From the NCBI RefSeq assembly GCF_025960985.1, contig NZ_JAOQMX010000015.1, forward strand, positions 1 to 64,000: a stretch of 64,000 bases of DNA, read 5' to 3'. The position numbers and the translations under genes were made by a program. Source of the stretch: Flavobacterium psychraerolatum. GTDB lineage: Bacteria > Bacteroidota > Bacteroidia > Flavobacteriales > Flavobacteriaceae. The notes below the pieces were generated by a model. That model did not search any database. It was not told the DNA's origin and saw only the letters and a program-made list of their open reading frames with translations. How positions within the stretch are numbered: position 1 is the first letter of the stretch; every line of letters begins with the position of its first letter. Below, piece by piece: positions 44,801-53,519 of the stretch.

Positions 44801-45784
44801 TTAAGGGTTATTTTTGTTAATCCATACTTCTCTGAAATGAAATAGATTTGGAGTAGAAGGCTCTACTGTTATTTCTACAGCATGCATATCTGTTTCTCCA
44901 AAAACTTGCAAACGTGTAAAATTCATGATAGTTTTATCTGCAATATTCTGATGTGTAAAAGGTTTGTCTATAATGAATTTATGACTGTCGCCATGAATAA
45001 GTAAAATAGGTTTTTTATATTCTTCTACATTTTTTTTTAATTCTGTTATAAATTTTTTAAAGCCCGAGCCATCGCCTTCTGGATTTATAATATCAGCATG
45101 AATCATTATAACGATACCTAGAGAGTTATTGGATAATGCTGTTTGAAAGATGTTTTTTAGCCAGAAAAGGGATGCTTCTTCGCGTTCTTGAAACTCTGTA
45201 TTCTCTTCGAGAGTAACTTTCTTTAAGTTGTTATTAGATCCTACAATATGAATCGTCGCAAAGGATACACCTCCGTAGTTCCATTGCTGATTCTCTACAA
45301 ATTTTTTAAACTTTGGTAGCGAAGATTCAGAAATCGTTTTCATTTTATGCAATCCTAAACTACTGCTATTAGTAAAAAAAAGTTTCCGTAAAAAGAATAA
45401 TCGCTCTTCTGGAGTATTCCTAACGTTATTAGTGAATCTACAATCGGTCCATTCATTGTCTCCTGGAGTGTAGAATAAAGGAGCTTTGAATTTTTCAAAA
45501 TAATGGAACATTTTATAGTAAATACTATCATTACATTTTGTTTTACTCGATTTGAAATCACCAACAAAAACGTTGAATACTTGGTCTCCTTGGTTAAGTT
45601 GTTCAATCAAATTCTCAAAGCGAAGATCATCCTTAGGAAGAAAATAGGGCATGTCTCCAAAAGCAACAAACCGGAATGAGTCTGTTGTTGGTTTAACTTG
45701 ATTTACCTGGTCTGATGAATTGGTTTGAGCAATCACAGATATTGTATATAAAACTAATAAAATAGTATAAAAATTTTTAGTCAT
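44801..45784 (-). CDS. Exported metallophosphoesterase
   Basis: This 327-residue calcineurin-like enzyme has an N-terminal signal peptide (cut near residue 19). Metal-ligand motifs appear in order: FVAFGDMPY, FVGDFKSS, YTPGDNEWTDC (GDNE), a later His in 'IVIMIHADI', and the 'LLIHGDSH' block. Its substrate is unknown, but a secreted phosphoesterase next to a TonB receptor suggests nutrient phosphate release. It is co-directional with, and 11 bp before, the propeller lipoprotein gene. An intercistronic hairpin separates it from the genes upstream. Confidence 0.85.
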   Translation of the reverse strand: MTKNFYTILLVLYTISVIAQTNSSDQVNQVKPTTDSFRFVAFGDMPYFLPKDDLRFENLIEQLNQGDQVFNVFVGDFKSSKTKCNDSIYYKMFHYFEKFKAPLFYTPGDNEWTDCRFTNNVRNTPEERLFFLRKLFFTNSSSLGLHKMKTISESSLPKFKKFVENQQWNYGGVSFATIHIVGSNNNLKKVTLEENTEFQEREEASLFWLKNIFQTALSNNSLGIVIMIHADIINPEGDGSGFKKFITELKKNVEEYKKPILLIHGDSHKFIIDKPFTHQNIADKTIMNFTRLQVFGETDMHAVEITVEPSTPNLFHFREVWINKNNP

Positions 45785-45815
45785 CTAGTTAATTATGATT
45801 AAAATTAAAAAGAAC

Positions 45816-45838
45816 AAACCCCGAATGAATCGGGGTTT
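45816..45838 (-). terminator. Intercistronic hairpin, possible partial terminator
   Basis: The perfect 9-bp stem AAACCCCGA/TCGGGGTTT (45816-45824 with 45830-45838) lies between the 45856 lipoprotein and the phosphoesterase. On the minus strand the following tract is TTTGTTCTTTTT, interrupted, so read-through is likely. Confidence 0.7.
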
Positions 45839-45855
45839 TATAATTATAAAAAAGA

Positions 45856-47253
45856 TTAATGCTGGTTACCAGATCCATCTGTTGGATAGGCTCCTAAGTC
45901 AATGTTTGGTAGGCTTACCGTTGCTTTTAATTCTGCTTTGGTAATAGCACTAGTAGCATTTAATGGTGTAAATGCTTTGTAGCCTTTACCAATTGCTGGA
46001 GAATTTGATGCTAAATGAAAATTATATATACCTACAAAATTATATAAACTAAGTTTATCTATTTGAGGAACAGGAAGTGGGAAATTAGTAAAATTAGGAT
46101 TGTTTTTCCCAACTAACTGTGGTGCATTGTAAACATCACCTGGAAGATAATTTGCTGGTAAAAAAGAAGAAGGAAGTGGTATGTCGTTTACTGAAGGTAT
46201 AGCTGCATGAGTTACAGGATAAAAATCATTAACTATCGTAATATTGTCTCCATAACTTAAGTTGTTACCATATTTACAATTTGCAAAATCTGCAGCAGGG
46301 TTTTCTAAAATACGTAAACCCGTTTTGCAATTTACAAAGATATTATTATAGGCATTACCACGAGCGCCTTGCTCATAGTTAACATTTGCTCCTCTATCAG
46401 GATCCACACTACGCCATCCTCCAGAAACATAGGTATTGTTATACATATTAATGTTTGTTTGTGTAGATCCATAAGTGCCTTTATTGGATGCTTTAGTACC
46501 TCCTTTTGCAGTTCCAATTATAAGGTTGTAGGCCATGTCACCAACAGTAGAGTTCTTCACATTAAAACAGTCACCATCATTGTAGGCAAGTTTTTCAGCA
46601 GTATTTCTCATAATATGAATTTTCCCTCCATTTATTCTACAAGCATCGGTAGTTGATCCATAAACCCAAGAATCTTCAAGGATTAATACTCCGTCAGGGT
46701 TTTGGAAAAAAATGTTAAATAAATCTGCTCCTGATTTATATCCGTCTGGAATGTTTGCGTCGTTTACAGTCCCACCTGCGAAGTCTAGATGTGTCCATTT
46801 AATATCGACAAGTGAGCAGGTTGTTGCGCACTGTATTCCTCCCCAAAATTTGCCATCGGCTTTAAGTCCAGGGTCTGTGTTGGGATCTTGTAATGAATTT
46901 AATTTGTAATTGTTAGGGTTCTCGTAGGCCTCTTTTCCTGTTATCCAGTTTGGGTTTTCTTTTGACCCAAGAGAAATAAATACTCCTTTTACAATCAATT
47001 GTGCTGCAGGATCTGTTGCTAATAGTTTGACACCTTTTTGCATGACTAACGTATCACCAGCATTGATAGTAATAGGTGTACTAAAATAATATGTTTGACC
47101 AGTTAACATTGTTCCATTGACACTTCCTGTCAATGTTTCTCCAGTAATAGATTTCCCCGCCTGGAATTGTGGAACTGAAATGTCATCAGATTTAGAACAA
47201 GATGCAAAGGCTAAAACGGTAGCCAATGCAAGAACGAATTGATTTGTTTTCAT
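45856..47253 (-). CDS. Lipoprotein, probable right-handed beta-helix fold
   Basis: This 465-residue protein has a lipoprotein signal peptide (lipobox AFASC, Cys near 19). The body is full of short beta-strand turns with Asn/Gly ladders (NGGKIHIMRNT, NIMYNNTY-like and NAYNNIFVNC blocks), as in right-handed parallel beta-helix proteins. It contains several Cys and no catalytic motif I can name. It is 21 bp downstream of the TonB receptor and probably its surface-exposed partner. The ligand is unknown. Confidence 0.65.
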   Translation of the reverse strand: MKTNQFVLALATVLAFASCSKSDDISVPQFQAGKSITGETLTGSVNGTMLTGQTYYFSTPITINAGDTLVMQKGVKLLATDPAAQLIVKGVFISLGSKENPNWITGKEAYENPNNYKLNSLQDPNTDPGLKADGKFWGGIQCATTCSLVDIKWTHLDFAGGTVNDANIPDGYKSGADLFNIFFQNPDGVLILEDSWVYGSTTDACRINGGKIHIMRNTAEKLAYNDGDCFNVKNSTVGDMAYNLIIGTAKGGTKASNKGTYGSTQTNINMYNNTYVSGGWRSVDPDRGANVNYEQGARGNAYNNIFVNCKTGLRILENPAADFANCKYGNNLSYGDNITIVNDFYPVTHAAIPSVNDIPLPSSFLPANYLPGDVYNAPQLVGKNNPNFTNFPLPVPQIDKLSLYNFVGIYNFHLASNSPAIGKGYKAFTPLNATSAITKAELKATVSLPNIDLGAYPTDGSGNQH

Positions 47254-47274
47254 AATTTAAATTTTAGTTTTTTT

Positions 47275-50076
47275 TTAGAATTTATATTTTAGTCCTAGTA
47301 AATAATTTTGTCCGTATAAGTCTTTTTGTACTGTAATTCTATCATTTTTAGTTTGCTCAGGTAAGGCAAATTTTCCAGATCTGTATATATTAGGTTGACG
47401 TATCTCGACTAGTGTAACTGCATTTAGAAGGTTATTCACTTTTCCATAAACTGATAGGTTTTTAGTGAATTTTTTTTCGAATGAAAAATCCAGTTGTATT
47501 CTAGATTTTTGCCAATAATCTAAGTCTTTGTAAGGGGATACAAAAGTGATTTTCTCCCCAGTATATACTGAAGCTATTTGTATGTCTAGACCATTATTTT
47601 GATTTTTATATAACAAAGATAGATTCGCTATATGAGGAGATTGACCTTGTAATGGTCTAGTTTGAGTAGTTTGTACAGCAATAAATGATTCATTATAGTA
47701 TAATTTTGAGGTCGTTATAGCAGAATGAGTATAGGTGTAGTTTCCTGAAACTCCAATATAGCCCCAGTAATGAGTGTAAGCTGCTTCGATACCATAATTT
47801 ATTGCGGTTCCAAAATTGAGAGGTTTTAAAGTTGCACTTGAAGTTCCTGTGAATTCTATAGAAGTTTCGATTGGATTTGTAATTGTTTTGTAAAAAGCAC
47901 CGATAAGTAATTGATCTAGTTTTTTTGGAAAAAATTCATATCTGAAATCAAAGTTGCTAGAAGTTGCATGTTTAAGTTTCGGGTTTCCGCTTAAAGCGAA
48001 GTTATCATCATTTATACGGAAAGGTATATATTCAAAAAATCCAGGTCTGTTGATAGCACTAAAGTATGATGCTCGTAGATTTTCTTTTTTGCTAAGACTG
48101 TATTTGAAATGTATGCTAGGTAAAATGTCATTATATTTGATGTTTCCTTTAGCACCGTATGTTACCGTTGGATCCAGTACTGTTTGCCAGCCTTGTTGAG
48201 TAGCCTCAAATCGCACACCTCCCAGAATTGATAAATTACTATTCACCATAATATTCATTTGAGCATATGGAGCAAATATTTTTTCTGTTGCAGTATAGGT
48301 TAATGGATTTTGTGCAGCACCCTGAGCAGCTGTAGTACCATTAAATTGAAACTTATCAGGAGTCAAAGTCCCGTCAAATGGGATTGGTTGGCCCGTTGAA
48401 GACGTTTTTGGAATTAAATTGTATTCATAATAATTGTTAGATCGTAATTTATCACGGTACAATCCACCAAATTTATAAGTTGTTTGTTTTCCGAAAAAAG
48501 GTTTTTCTAGTATAAAGTTGAGGTAACCCGCATAATCCCGGTCTGTATTTTTGGTCCAAATTCTATAAAAAGGTACGTTTAAAACTTCTGGTGTTGCCGT
48601 AGGATTGCCATCACTATCATGTCCAACTACATGAACTGTTTGATACTCTGACCAGTCTGGTGTCGCACTTTTAGCTTTGGAATAAACCAATGACCAATTT
48701 AGTTTTAATTGATTTGTTAGTTGATTGTCTCCTTGCAATGTCGAATTGTAAATGCTTTGATTTTGAATTCTTGATCTATTTAGGATATATGTGTTTCCTG
48801 TACCCACTCCAGATCTCCCTATTGAAAAACTAGTATCTATTGTATGTCGGTATTGGGTTTCATCTAGTTTTAAGTAAACATTATATAAGCTAATTTTATG
48901 TAATTTATTAATCACATAATCTATTTTATTATGAACCCCATACCGAGTTTGTGAAGTATTGTATTGTCTGGAATAAAAATCATTAAATGAGGGAATATTA
49001 CCTGGTTGAGGTTGGTTTTCAGGTTTAAACCAAATGGATTTTGATCCCGTTGCCAAATTTTGATAGCTAGCGGCTACAACTACACCCAATTTTTTATTTT
49101 TTAAAAATCTGTTTCCTGCAGAGAAACCCATAATGGTATTAATTGGTGTTTGTTTTTTTGTGTAATCAAAGTTTTTATACGTAAAATCGTCAGGTGATGC
49201 AATGTAGTTTGTCCCATTAATTTCAGCCGGTGATTTTGGGTTTACAGTATTTTTATCAAAATTGGTGTATCCGTTATCGGCTAACAGTTGGCTAAATCCC
49301 GTTGCAACATTTGCTGATATTTCTAGTTTTCTGGGAGCATTTTTTAGTACCAAATTCATTACTCCTCCAATAGCATCACCTTCCATTTCGGGTGTAAGTG
49401 CTTTTATGACCTCAAGTCTTTCAAGTAAATCTGCCGGAAACATATCCATAGGTACATATCTATATTTGTTATCTGGGCTAGGGATTTTTATTCCATTTAC
49501 AAGGGTATAGTTGTATCTTTGATCCATCCCACGAATAATGGCATATCTAGCATCACCTGTACTTGACTTTTCGAGTGCTACTCCCGATACTCTTTGTAAA
49601 ACGCCTGCTGTAGTGATATCGGGTAATAGTTTGATAGCTTCAGCGGATACAACATTTATAATATTTTCAGCTTTCTTTTCTCTAGCTATTGCATATTTTG
49701 CAGATTCTGTATTACTATGGCTTTCTATTGTAACACGATTGAGTTGGTTCATTGTAACTTCCATATCGAAAAGAATAGTTACTTTATCGTTCGAAATAGT
49801 AATGGTAATAGTTTTAGTATCATAACCTAAAGCTTTACATAAAAGTATATTGTTTCCTTTAGGTACTTTTTTAAGATCGAAAGAACCATCTAATCCTGAG
49901 AATGTTGATGATTTATTATCAAGTGTGGCTATGGTTGCACCTATTAATGGTTCATTTGAAATTTTATCTACAACTTTACCACGTACTTGAGCGGATAAAT
50001 GGAGTGATGTGAAAAAAAATAGAAATAGTACAGTAATTGTTCTATTTAAGGAGGATAATTTTGCCGAAGTAGACAT
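47275..50076 (-). CDS. TonB-dependent outer membrane receptor
   Basis: This 933-residue receptor has a signal peptide (about 1-30), a CarboxypepD_reg-like domain (about 31-115, GATIATLDNKSSTFSG), a plug domain (about 130-250, with RYAIIRGMDQRYNYTLVNG and GDAIGGVMNLVLK) and a long beta-barrel ending in Tyr-Lys-Phe, the aromatic terminus for outer-membrane insertion. It is the first gene of a minus-strand cluster with a lipoprotein partner and a phosphoesterase. A phosphorylated ligand is plausible but unproven. Two small-RNA units lie upstream; its own promoter element (TAATTTTG) is 26 bp before the ATG. Confidence 0.93.
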   Translation of the reverse strand: MSTSAKLSSLNRTITVLFLFFFTSLHLSAQVRGKVVDKISNEPLIGATIATLDNKSSTFSGLDGSFDLKKVPKGNNILLCKALGYDTKTITITISNDKVTILFDMEVTMNQLNRVTIESHSNTESAKYAIAREKKAENIINVVSAEAIKLLPDITTAGVLQRVSGVALEKSSTGDARYAIIRGMDQRYNYTLVNGIKIPSPDNKYRYVPMDMFPADLLERLEVIKALTPEMEGDAIGGVMNLVLKNAPRKLEISANVATGFSQLLADNGYTNFDKNTVNPKSPAEINGTNYIASPDDFTYKNFDYTKKQTPINTIMGFSAGNRFLKNKKLGVVVAASYQNLATGSKSIWFKPENQPQPGNIPSFNDFYSRQYNTSQTRYGVHNKIDYVINKLHKISLYNVYLKLDETQYRHTIDTSFSIGRSGVGTGNTYILNRSRIQNQSIYNSTLQGDNQLTNQLKLNWSLVYSKAKSATPDWSEYQTVHVVGHDSDGNPTATPEVLNVPFYRIWTKNTDRDYAGYLNFILEKPFFGKQTTYKFGGLYRDKLRSNNYYEYNLIPKTSSTGQPIPFDGTLTPDKFQFNGTTAAQGAAQNPLTYTATEKIFAPYAQMNIMVNSNLSILGGVRFEATQQGWQTVLDPTVTYGAKGNIKYNDILPSIHFKYSLSKKENLRASYFSAINRPGFFEYIPFRINDDNFALSGNPKLKHATSSNFDFRYEFFPKKLDQLLIGAFYKTITNPIETSIEFTGTSSATLKPLNFGTAINYGIEAAYTHYWGYIGVSGNYTYTHSAITTSKLYYNESFIAVQTTQTRPLQGQSPHIANLSLLYKNQNNGLDIQIASVYTGEKITFVSPYKDLDYWQKSRIQLDFSFEKKFTKNLSVYGKVNNLLNAVTLVEIRQPNIYRSGKFALPEQTKNDRITVQKDLYGQNYLLGLKYKF

Positions 50077-50101
50077 GTTACGATTTTGAATAATTATCTC
50101 G

Positions 50102-50109
50102 CAAAATTA
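50102..50109 (-). promoter_or_regulatory. Putative -7 element (TAATTTTG) of the TonB cluster
   Basis: TAATTTTG on the minus strand fits TAnnTTTG. It lies downstream of the small-RNA terminator at about 50312, so the cluster need not be a read-through from that unit. Confidence 0.45.
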
Positions 50110-50311
50110 TACTGTAAGTCTTTTTTTTCGGTTAAAGGAAGGTTACTAGAATTATAAATTATTTCTATTTTGGGGTGATAAATGAATTAAGGTAACACTT
50201 GGTTAATCATCTGGTAATTTTGTCAGTAATAAATAACTTTATAAAGAAATTTTATTATGAATATCATCATTGATTATTTGTATGCCAATGAACTCATTAG
50301 TGGAATATATT

Positions 50312-50392
50312 AAAAAAAAGACTGCCGCTACTCAAAGAATAACGGCAGTCTTTTAACTAACCAAAACCAAATAATAAATAACCAATTTATTA
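50312..50392 (-). ncRNA. Candidate small RNA, copy 2
   Basis: On the minus strand: box TTTTAACAGCA (50424-50434), exactly 18 nt, CATCTTTG (50398-50405), the shared leader, a hairpin (50320-50350) with outer pairs GACTGCC/GGCAGTC and two wobble changes, then eight T. The 55-nt block from leader to CATCTTTG differs from copy 1 at only two positions. It lies 236 bp upstream of the TonB receptor gene, on the same strand. Confidence 0.7.
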
Positions 50393-50797
50393 CTTTACAA
50401 AGATGCTACAGAAAAACGGTTAATGCTGTTAAAACTTAGTTAGTATTGTGTTGCTTTAACGTTAATTATTATTGATTTTTCAATATAATGATATCTGTGT
50501 TTTTTTATTCTAATGATTAGTATCCTTAATTAATCATTGAGTGATTTTTGAGTTTAAAATGGTCGCAGTATGACCTTTATTTTAAAATAAATGATGTAAC
50601 TCAATTTAATGTTAATTGCGCAGATAGAAAGTGGTTAGTAATAAGGAATGGTTGTTGGTGTATCGTAATTTGAATTTCGTCTTAGTATTCTGTTTTTCCT
50701 TCGTCGAAAGACAAGATTGGGAGTTTAAAAAATAAAACATTTTCATTTTAATTTTGAGGTTATTGCTATTTGAATTCCTAATAAAAAGTCTTGAAAC

Positions 50798-50876
50798 AAA
50801 AAAAATTGCCGCTATTCAGAGAATAGCGGCAATCATTTAACTAACCAAAACCAAATAATAAATAACCAGTTTATTA
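50798..50876 (-). ncRNA. Candidate small RNA, copy 3
   Basis: On the minus strand: box TTTTTAACAACA (50908-50919), exactly 18 nt, CACCTTTG (50882-50889), the shared leader (two differences from copy 1), a hairpin with outer pairs ATTGCC/GGCAAT (50805-50833), then eight T. It lies 484 bp from copy 2 in the same orientation. The sequences between the copies are unrelated, so each unit is conserved on its own. Confidence 0.7.
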
Positions 50877-51029
50877 TATTACAAAGGTGCGCTATATCTA
50901 AAGGTATTGTTGTTAAAAATAAGTTATTACTTTCTTTGTGATACGTTAATGTTTCTTTATGCCTCACTTTAGTTGTTAGATTGGGGCTTAGTTTTACTTA
51001 TTGAATATTTTGTTTTAGAGTTTGCTATG

Positions 51030-51140
51030 TAGTTTTGCGTGAAGGATAGAAGTAAAAAAAGCCCACAAACAAGTAGAGCGATTGCGGAACTTGTTTGTAG
51101 ACTTGTAACAAATAGCTATACCCACTTTTTGCGTGCCGAT
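51030..51140 (-). repeat. Dispersed intergenic repeat, copy 2 (inverted)
   Basis: Read on the minus strand this spacer repeats the core of 9097-9215: CAAGTTCCGCAATCGCT, ACTTGTTTGTGGGCTTT and TCACGCAAAA in the same order. It is more degenerate at the left side. It is non-coding and adjacent to the end of purU. Confidence 0.7.
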
Positions 51141-51172
51141 AACTATTTGGAACCCGAATTTAGTATTCTGTT

Positions 51173-52027
51173 TTAATGAAAAACTACTGTTTTATTGCAG
51201 TAAATTAAGATTTTGCGTTCGGAATGGAGTTTTATAGCTCTTGCTAAAACGGTTCTTTCTAGATCTTTTCCTTTCATTATAAAATCATCAACTGAGTTAA
51301 CATGTGAAACACGACTTATGTCTTGCTCAATAATTGGTCCCTCATCTAGTTCCTCAGTTACATAATGGCTTGTAGCTCCAATGATTTTAACCCCACGTTT
51401 GAAGGCAGAGTGATAAGGTTTTGCACCTGGGAAAGCTGGTAAGAATGAATGGTGAATATTGATGATTTTATTTTCATATATCGAAATCAATTTTGGGGTA
51501 ATGATCTGCATGTAACGAGCCAAAACGATAAAGTTAATAGTATATTGATCCAATAATTCAATTTGTTTCTTTTCACCTTCTATTTTGTTATCTTTCGAAA
51601 AAGGGACATGATAAAACGGAATATTAAATTGCTCAGCAATTGGTCGCAAGTCATCGTGATTACTAATGATTAATGGAATCTCGACATTTAATTCTCCTGC
51701 GCTATATCGTCCTAGAATATCATAAAGACAGTGGGTGTATTTCGAAACGAAAAGCGCCATTCTGGGTTTAGTATCTTGATTGTAAAATTCCCATGACATA
51801 TTGAATTGCGTTGCAATAGTAGTGCTGAATTCTTCTTTTACAGAGGCTACCGTATGTTTGGAGTTGCTAAGGTTACATTCAAGACGCATGAAGAATACAT
51901 TTTGTTCTACAACAACATTTTGATCTAGGTAGATGATGTTTCCTTCAACTTTTACAATGAAATTGGTTACTGCCGCTACGATTCCTTTTTGATCGGAACA
52001 GTGTATAAGTAGGGTGAAATTTTGCAT
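51173..52027 (-). CDS. purU: Formyltetrahydrofolate deformylase
   Basis: This 284-residue enzyme hydrolyses 10-formyl-THF to formate and THF. An N-terminal ACT domain (about 1-80, LLIHCSDQKGIVAAVTNF) is followed by a formyltransferase fold with RMALFVSKYTHCLYD, the catalytic-loop block INIHHSFLPAFPGA and GATSHYVTEELDEGPI. The His and Asp of these blocks are the conserved active-site residues. It lies 25 bp after the DUF4197 gene and is probably co-transcribed. Confidence 0.95.
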   Translation of the reverse strand: MQNFTLLIHCSDQKGIVAAVTNFIVKVEGNIIYLDQNVVVEQNVFFMRLECNLSNSKHTVASVKEEFSTTIATQFNMSWEFYNQDTKPRMALFVSKYTHCLYDILGRYSAGELNVEIPLIISNHDDLRPIAEQFNIPFYHVPFSKDNKIEGEKKQIELLDQYTINFIVLARYMQIITPKLISIYENKIINIHHSFLPAFPGAKPYHSAFKRGVKIIGATSHYVTEELDEGPIIEQDISRVSHVNSVDDFIMKGKDLERTVLARAIKLHSERKILIYCNKTVVFH

Positions 52028-52052
52028 TTTTTAGAAATTTATGAAGTATTCT

Positions 52053-52760
52053 TTATTTTTTATCTTGGATAGCAAAAACACTTTTTAATAAAGTTGAGGT
52101 TCTTGCGTTAAGGTTTGTTCTAATATCTTTTTCTTCTACTGCAATCATTTTAAATACACCGTTCATTGCTTGGTTAGTTACATAGTCATTCAAATCTGGA
52201 TTAACTTTGGTTACCAATGGAATGCTGTTGTATTTTGTAATGATGTTGGTCCAAACTTTATCGGCACCAACTTTACTGAAAGAGTTTCTTACAACGGGGT
52301 TGAACTTTGAGTACAATTCCGTAGTGGTCGTGTTCTCGAGATAAGTAGTTGCGGAGTGGTTGTTACCCATTAAAATACCGCGAGCATCGTTAAAAGACAT
52401 GTTTTGTATAGCGCTTACAAATATAGGAGTAGCTTCTTTTACGGCATCTTCAGCTGCACGATTGATCGCTTTTAACCCTTCGTCTGCAAGGGAACTTAAT
52501 CCTATTCTACGCAATCCAGTGTCTACTTTTTGTAATTCTGCCGGTAAAATGATTTTTACAGCAGCATTTTTGTAAAATCCATCTGTTGCTGTAAGTTTCG
52601 TTACTTGTTTGGTGACACCATTATTCAATGCTTCTTTTAATCCTCCGGCTATGTCTAGACCAGTTGTTCCTTGATTTACTGGTAGTTGATTGGCGATTTG
52701 TTGTAATTCTGCACAGCTAGAGAAAGTAATAACAAGTAAAACTAAGAGGACTTTTTTCAT
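52053..52760 (-). CDS. DUF4197 lipoprotein
   Basis: This 235-residue lipoprotein has lipobox FSSCA (Cys16) and a helical DUF4197 body: GLKEALNNGVTKQV, IILPAELQKVDTGLRRIGL, ARGILMGNNHSATTYL and DLNDYVTNQAMNGVF are all family blocks. The function of the family is unknown. It is the first gene of a two-gene unit with purU and has a TATTTTTG element 41 bp upstream. Confidence 0.88.
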   Translation of the reverse strand: MKKVLLVLLVITFSSCAELQQIANQLPVNQGTTGLDIAGGLKEALNNGVTKQVTKLTATDGFYKNAAVKIILPAELQKVDTGLRRIGLSSLADEGLKAINRAAEDAVKEATPIFVSAIQNMSFNDARGILMGNNHSATTYLENTTTTELYSKFNPVVRNSFSKVGADKVWTNIITKYNSIPLVTKVNPDLNDYVTNQAMNGVFKMIAVEEKDIRTNLNARTSTLLKSVFAIQDKK

Positions 52761-52801
52761 TATAAGGTATTTAAGTTTGATTTATTAATTTATAAACGGG
52801 T

Positions 52802-52809
52802 CAAAAATA
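52802..52809 (-). promoter_or_regulatory. Putative -7 element (TATTTTTG) of the DUF4197-purU unit
   Basis: TATTTTTG on the minus strand lies 41 bp before the ATG of the DUF4197 gene. Confidence 0.5.
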
Positions 52810-52897
52810 CCATTTAATTCGAGAAGATACAGACATATAGCGAATTGTTTAGTCAAAATAGTTATTGATTCATGACTAGTCCAAAAGCGTCTAAAAA

Positions 52898-52905
52898 TAA
52901 GTTTG
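52898..52905 (+). promoter_or_regulatory. Putative -7 element (TAAGTTTG) of the 52955 lipoprotein gene
   Basis: TAAGTTTG lies 49 bp before the ATG and fits the consensus. It also forms part of a TTTGGCAC word that superficially resembles a sigma-54 -24 box, but no -12 box follows. Confidence 0.5.
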
Positions 52906-52954
52906 GCACAATAAATGAATATACTCTAAGCAAATAATCATAAAAATAAAAAAC

Positions 52955-53479
52955 ATGAAAAAAATAATTACTCTTTTTGCTATTGTAGGTTTTTTGAGCT
53001 TAAGTAGCTGTACTGTTCAAGATAATAATGGTACTACTGTTAATAATACAAAGCCTGCGCAGGCATTTGAAATTAAAAATATTGATTTGAATAAGGTCAC
53101 ATCAAATGAATATAATTTATCTGGAACGTTTAATTTTGAAATTGGCGGTGACCTATTTGATAATGAAACTGTATTAATTTATCGCTTAACCGGAACAGTA
53201 AATTCAAGTACACCCATATGGCAATTGATTCCTAGAACGTTGAGCTGGTCAAATGGAGATGTATTGCAATATTATTATGATTTTAGCAAAGTTGATTTTG
53301 TTATTACTGCCTACGGGAATTATAATTTACTCAATCGATCGGAGTTTATAGACAATCAAACGTATAGGGTTGTTATTTTGCCTTCAGATTTATTATCCTC
53401 TGTTAATGTTGAAAATTACGATGATGTACTTTCTAAAATAAATAGTAAGGATAGTCAAATCCAGATTTTAAAGCTATAA
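52955..53479 (+). CDS. Hypothetical lipoprotein
   Basis: This 174-residue protein has a clear lipoprotein signal peptide (MKKIITLFAIVGFLSLSSC, Cys19), a Thr/Asn-rich linker (about 21-35) and a beta-strand-rich domain with aromatic residues (VLQYYYDFSKVDF near 108). It ends in a possible helical tail. I do not recognise a family. It is a monocistronic plus-strand gene between DUF4197 and the TerC-like gene. Confidence 0.75.
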   Translation: MKKIITLFAIVGFLSLSSCTVQDNNGTTVNNTKPAQAFEIKNIDLNKVTSNEYNLSGTFNFEIGGDLFDNETVLIYRLTGTVNSSTPIWQLIPRTLSWSNGDVLQYYYDFSKVDFVITAYGNYNLLNRSEFIDNQTYRVVILPSDLLSSVNVENYDDVLSKINSKDSQIQILKL

Positions 53480-53519
53480 TAAGCAATACATAAAAAAAGA
53501 ATTTGTAAAGACTCTTTTT

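Noticed and set aside
50640..50720. Minus-strand stretch reading like the end of a protein (SFDEGKTEY)
   Set aside because: Too short, with no start or upstream coding signal. It could be a gene remnant but cannot be supported.
52898..52920. TTTGGCAC word resembling a sigma-54 -24 box
   Set aside because: No TTGC -12 box follows at the right spacing, and the TAAGTTTG element is the simpler explanation.
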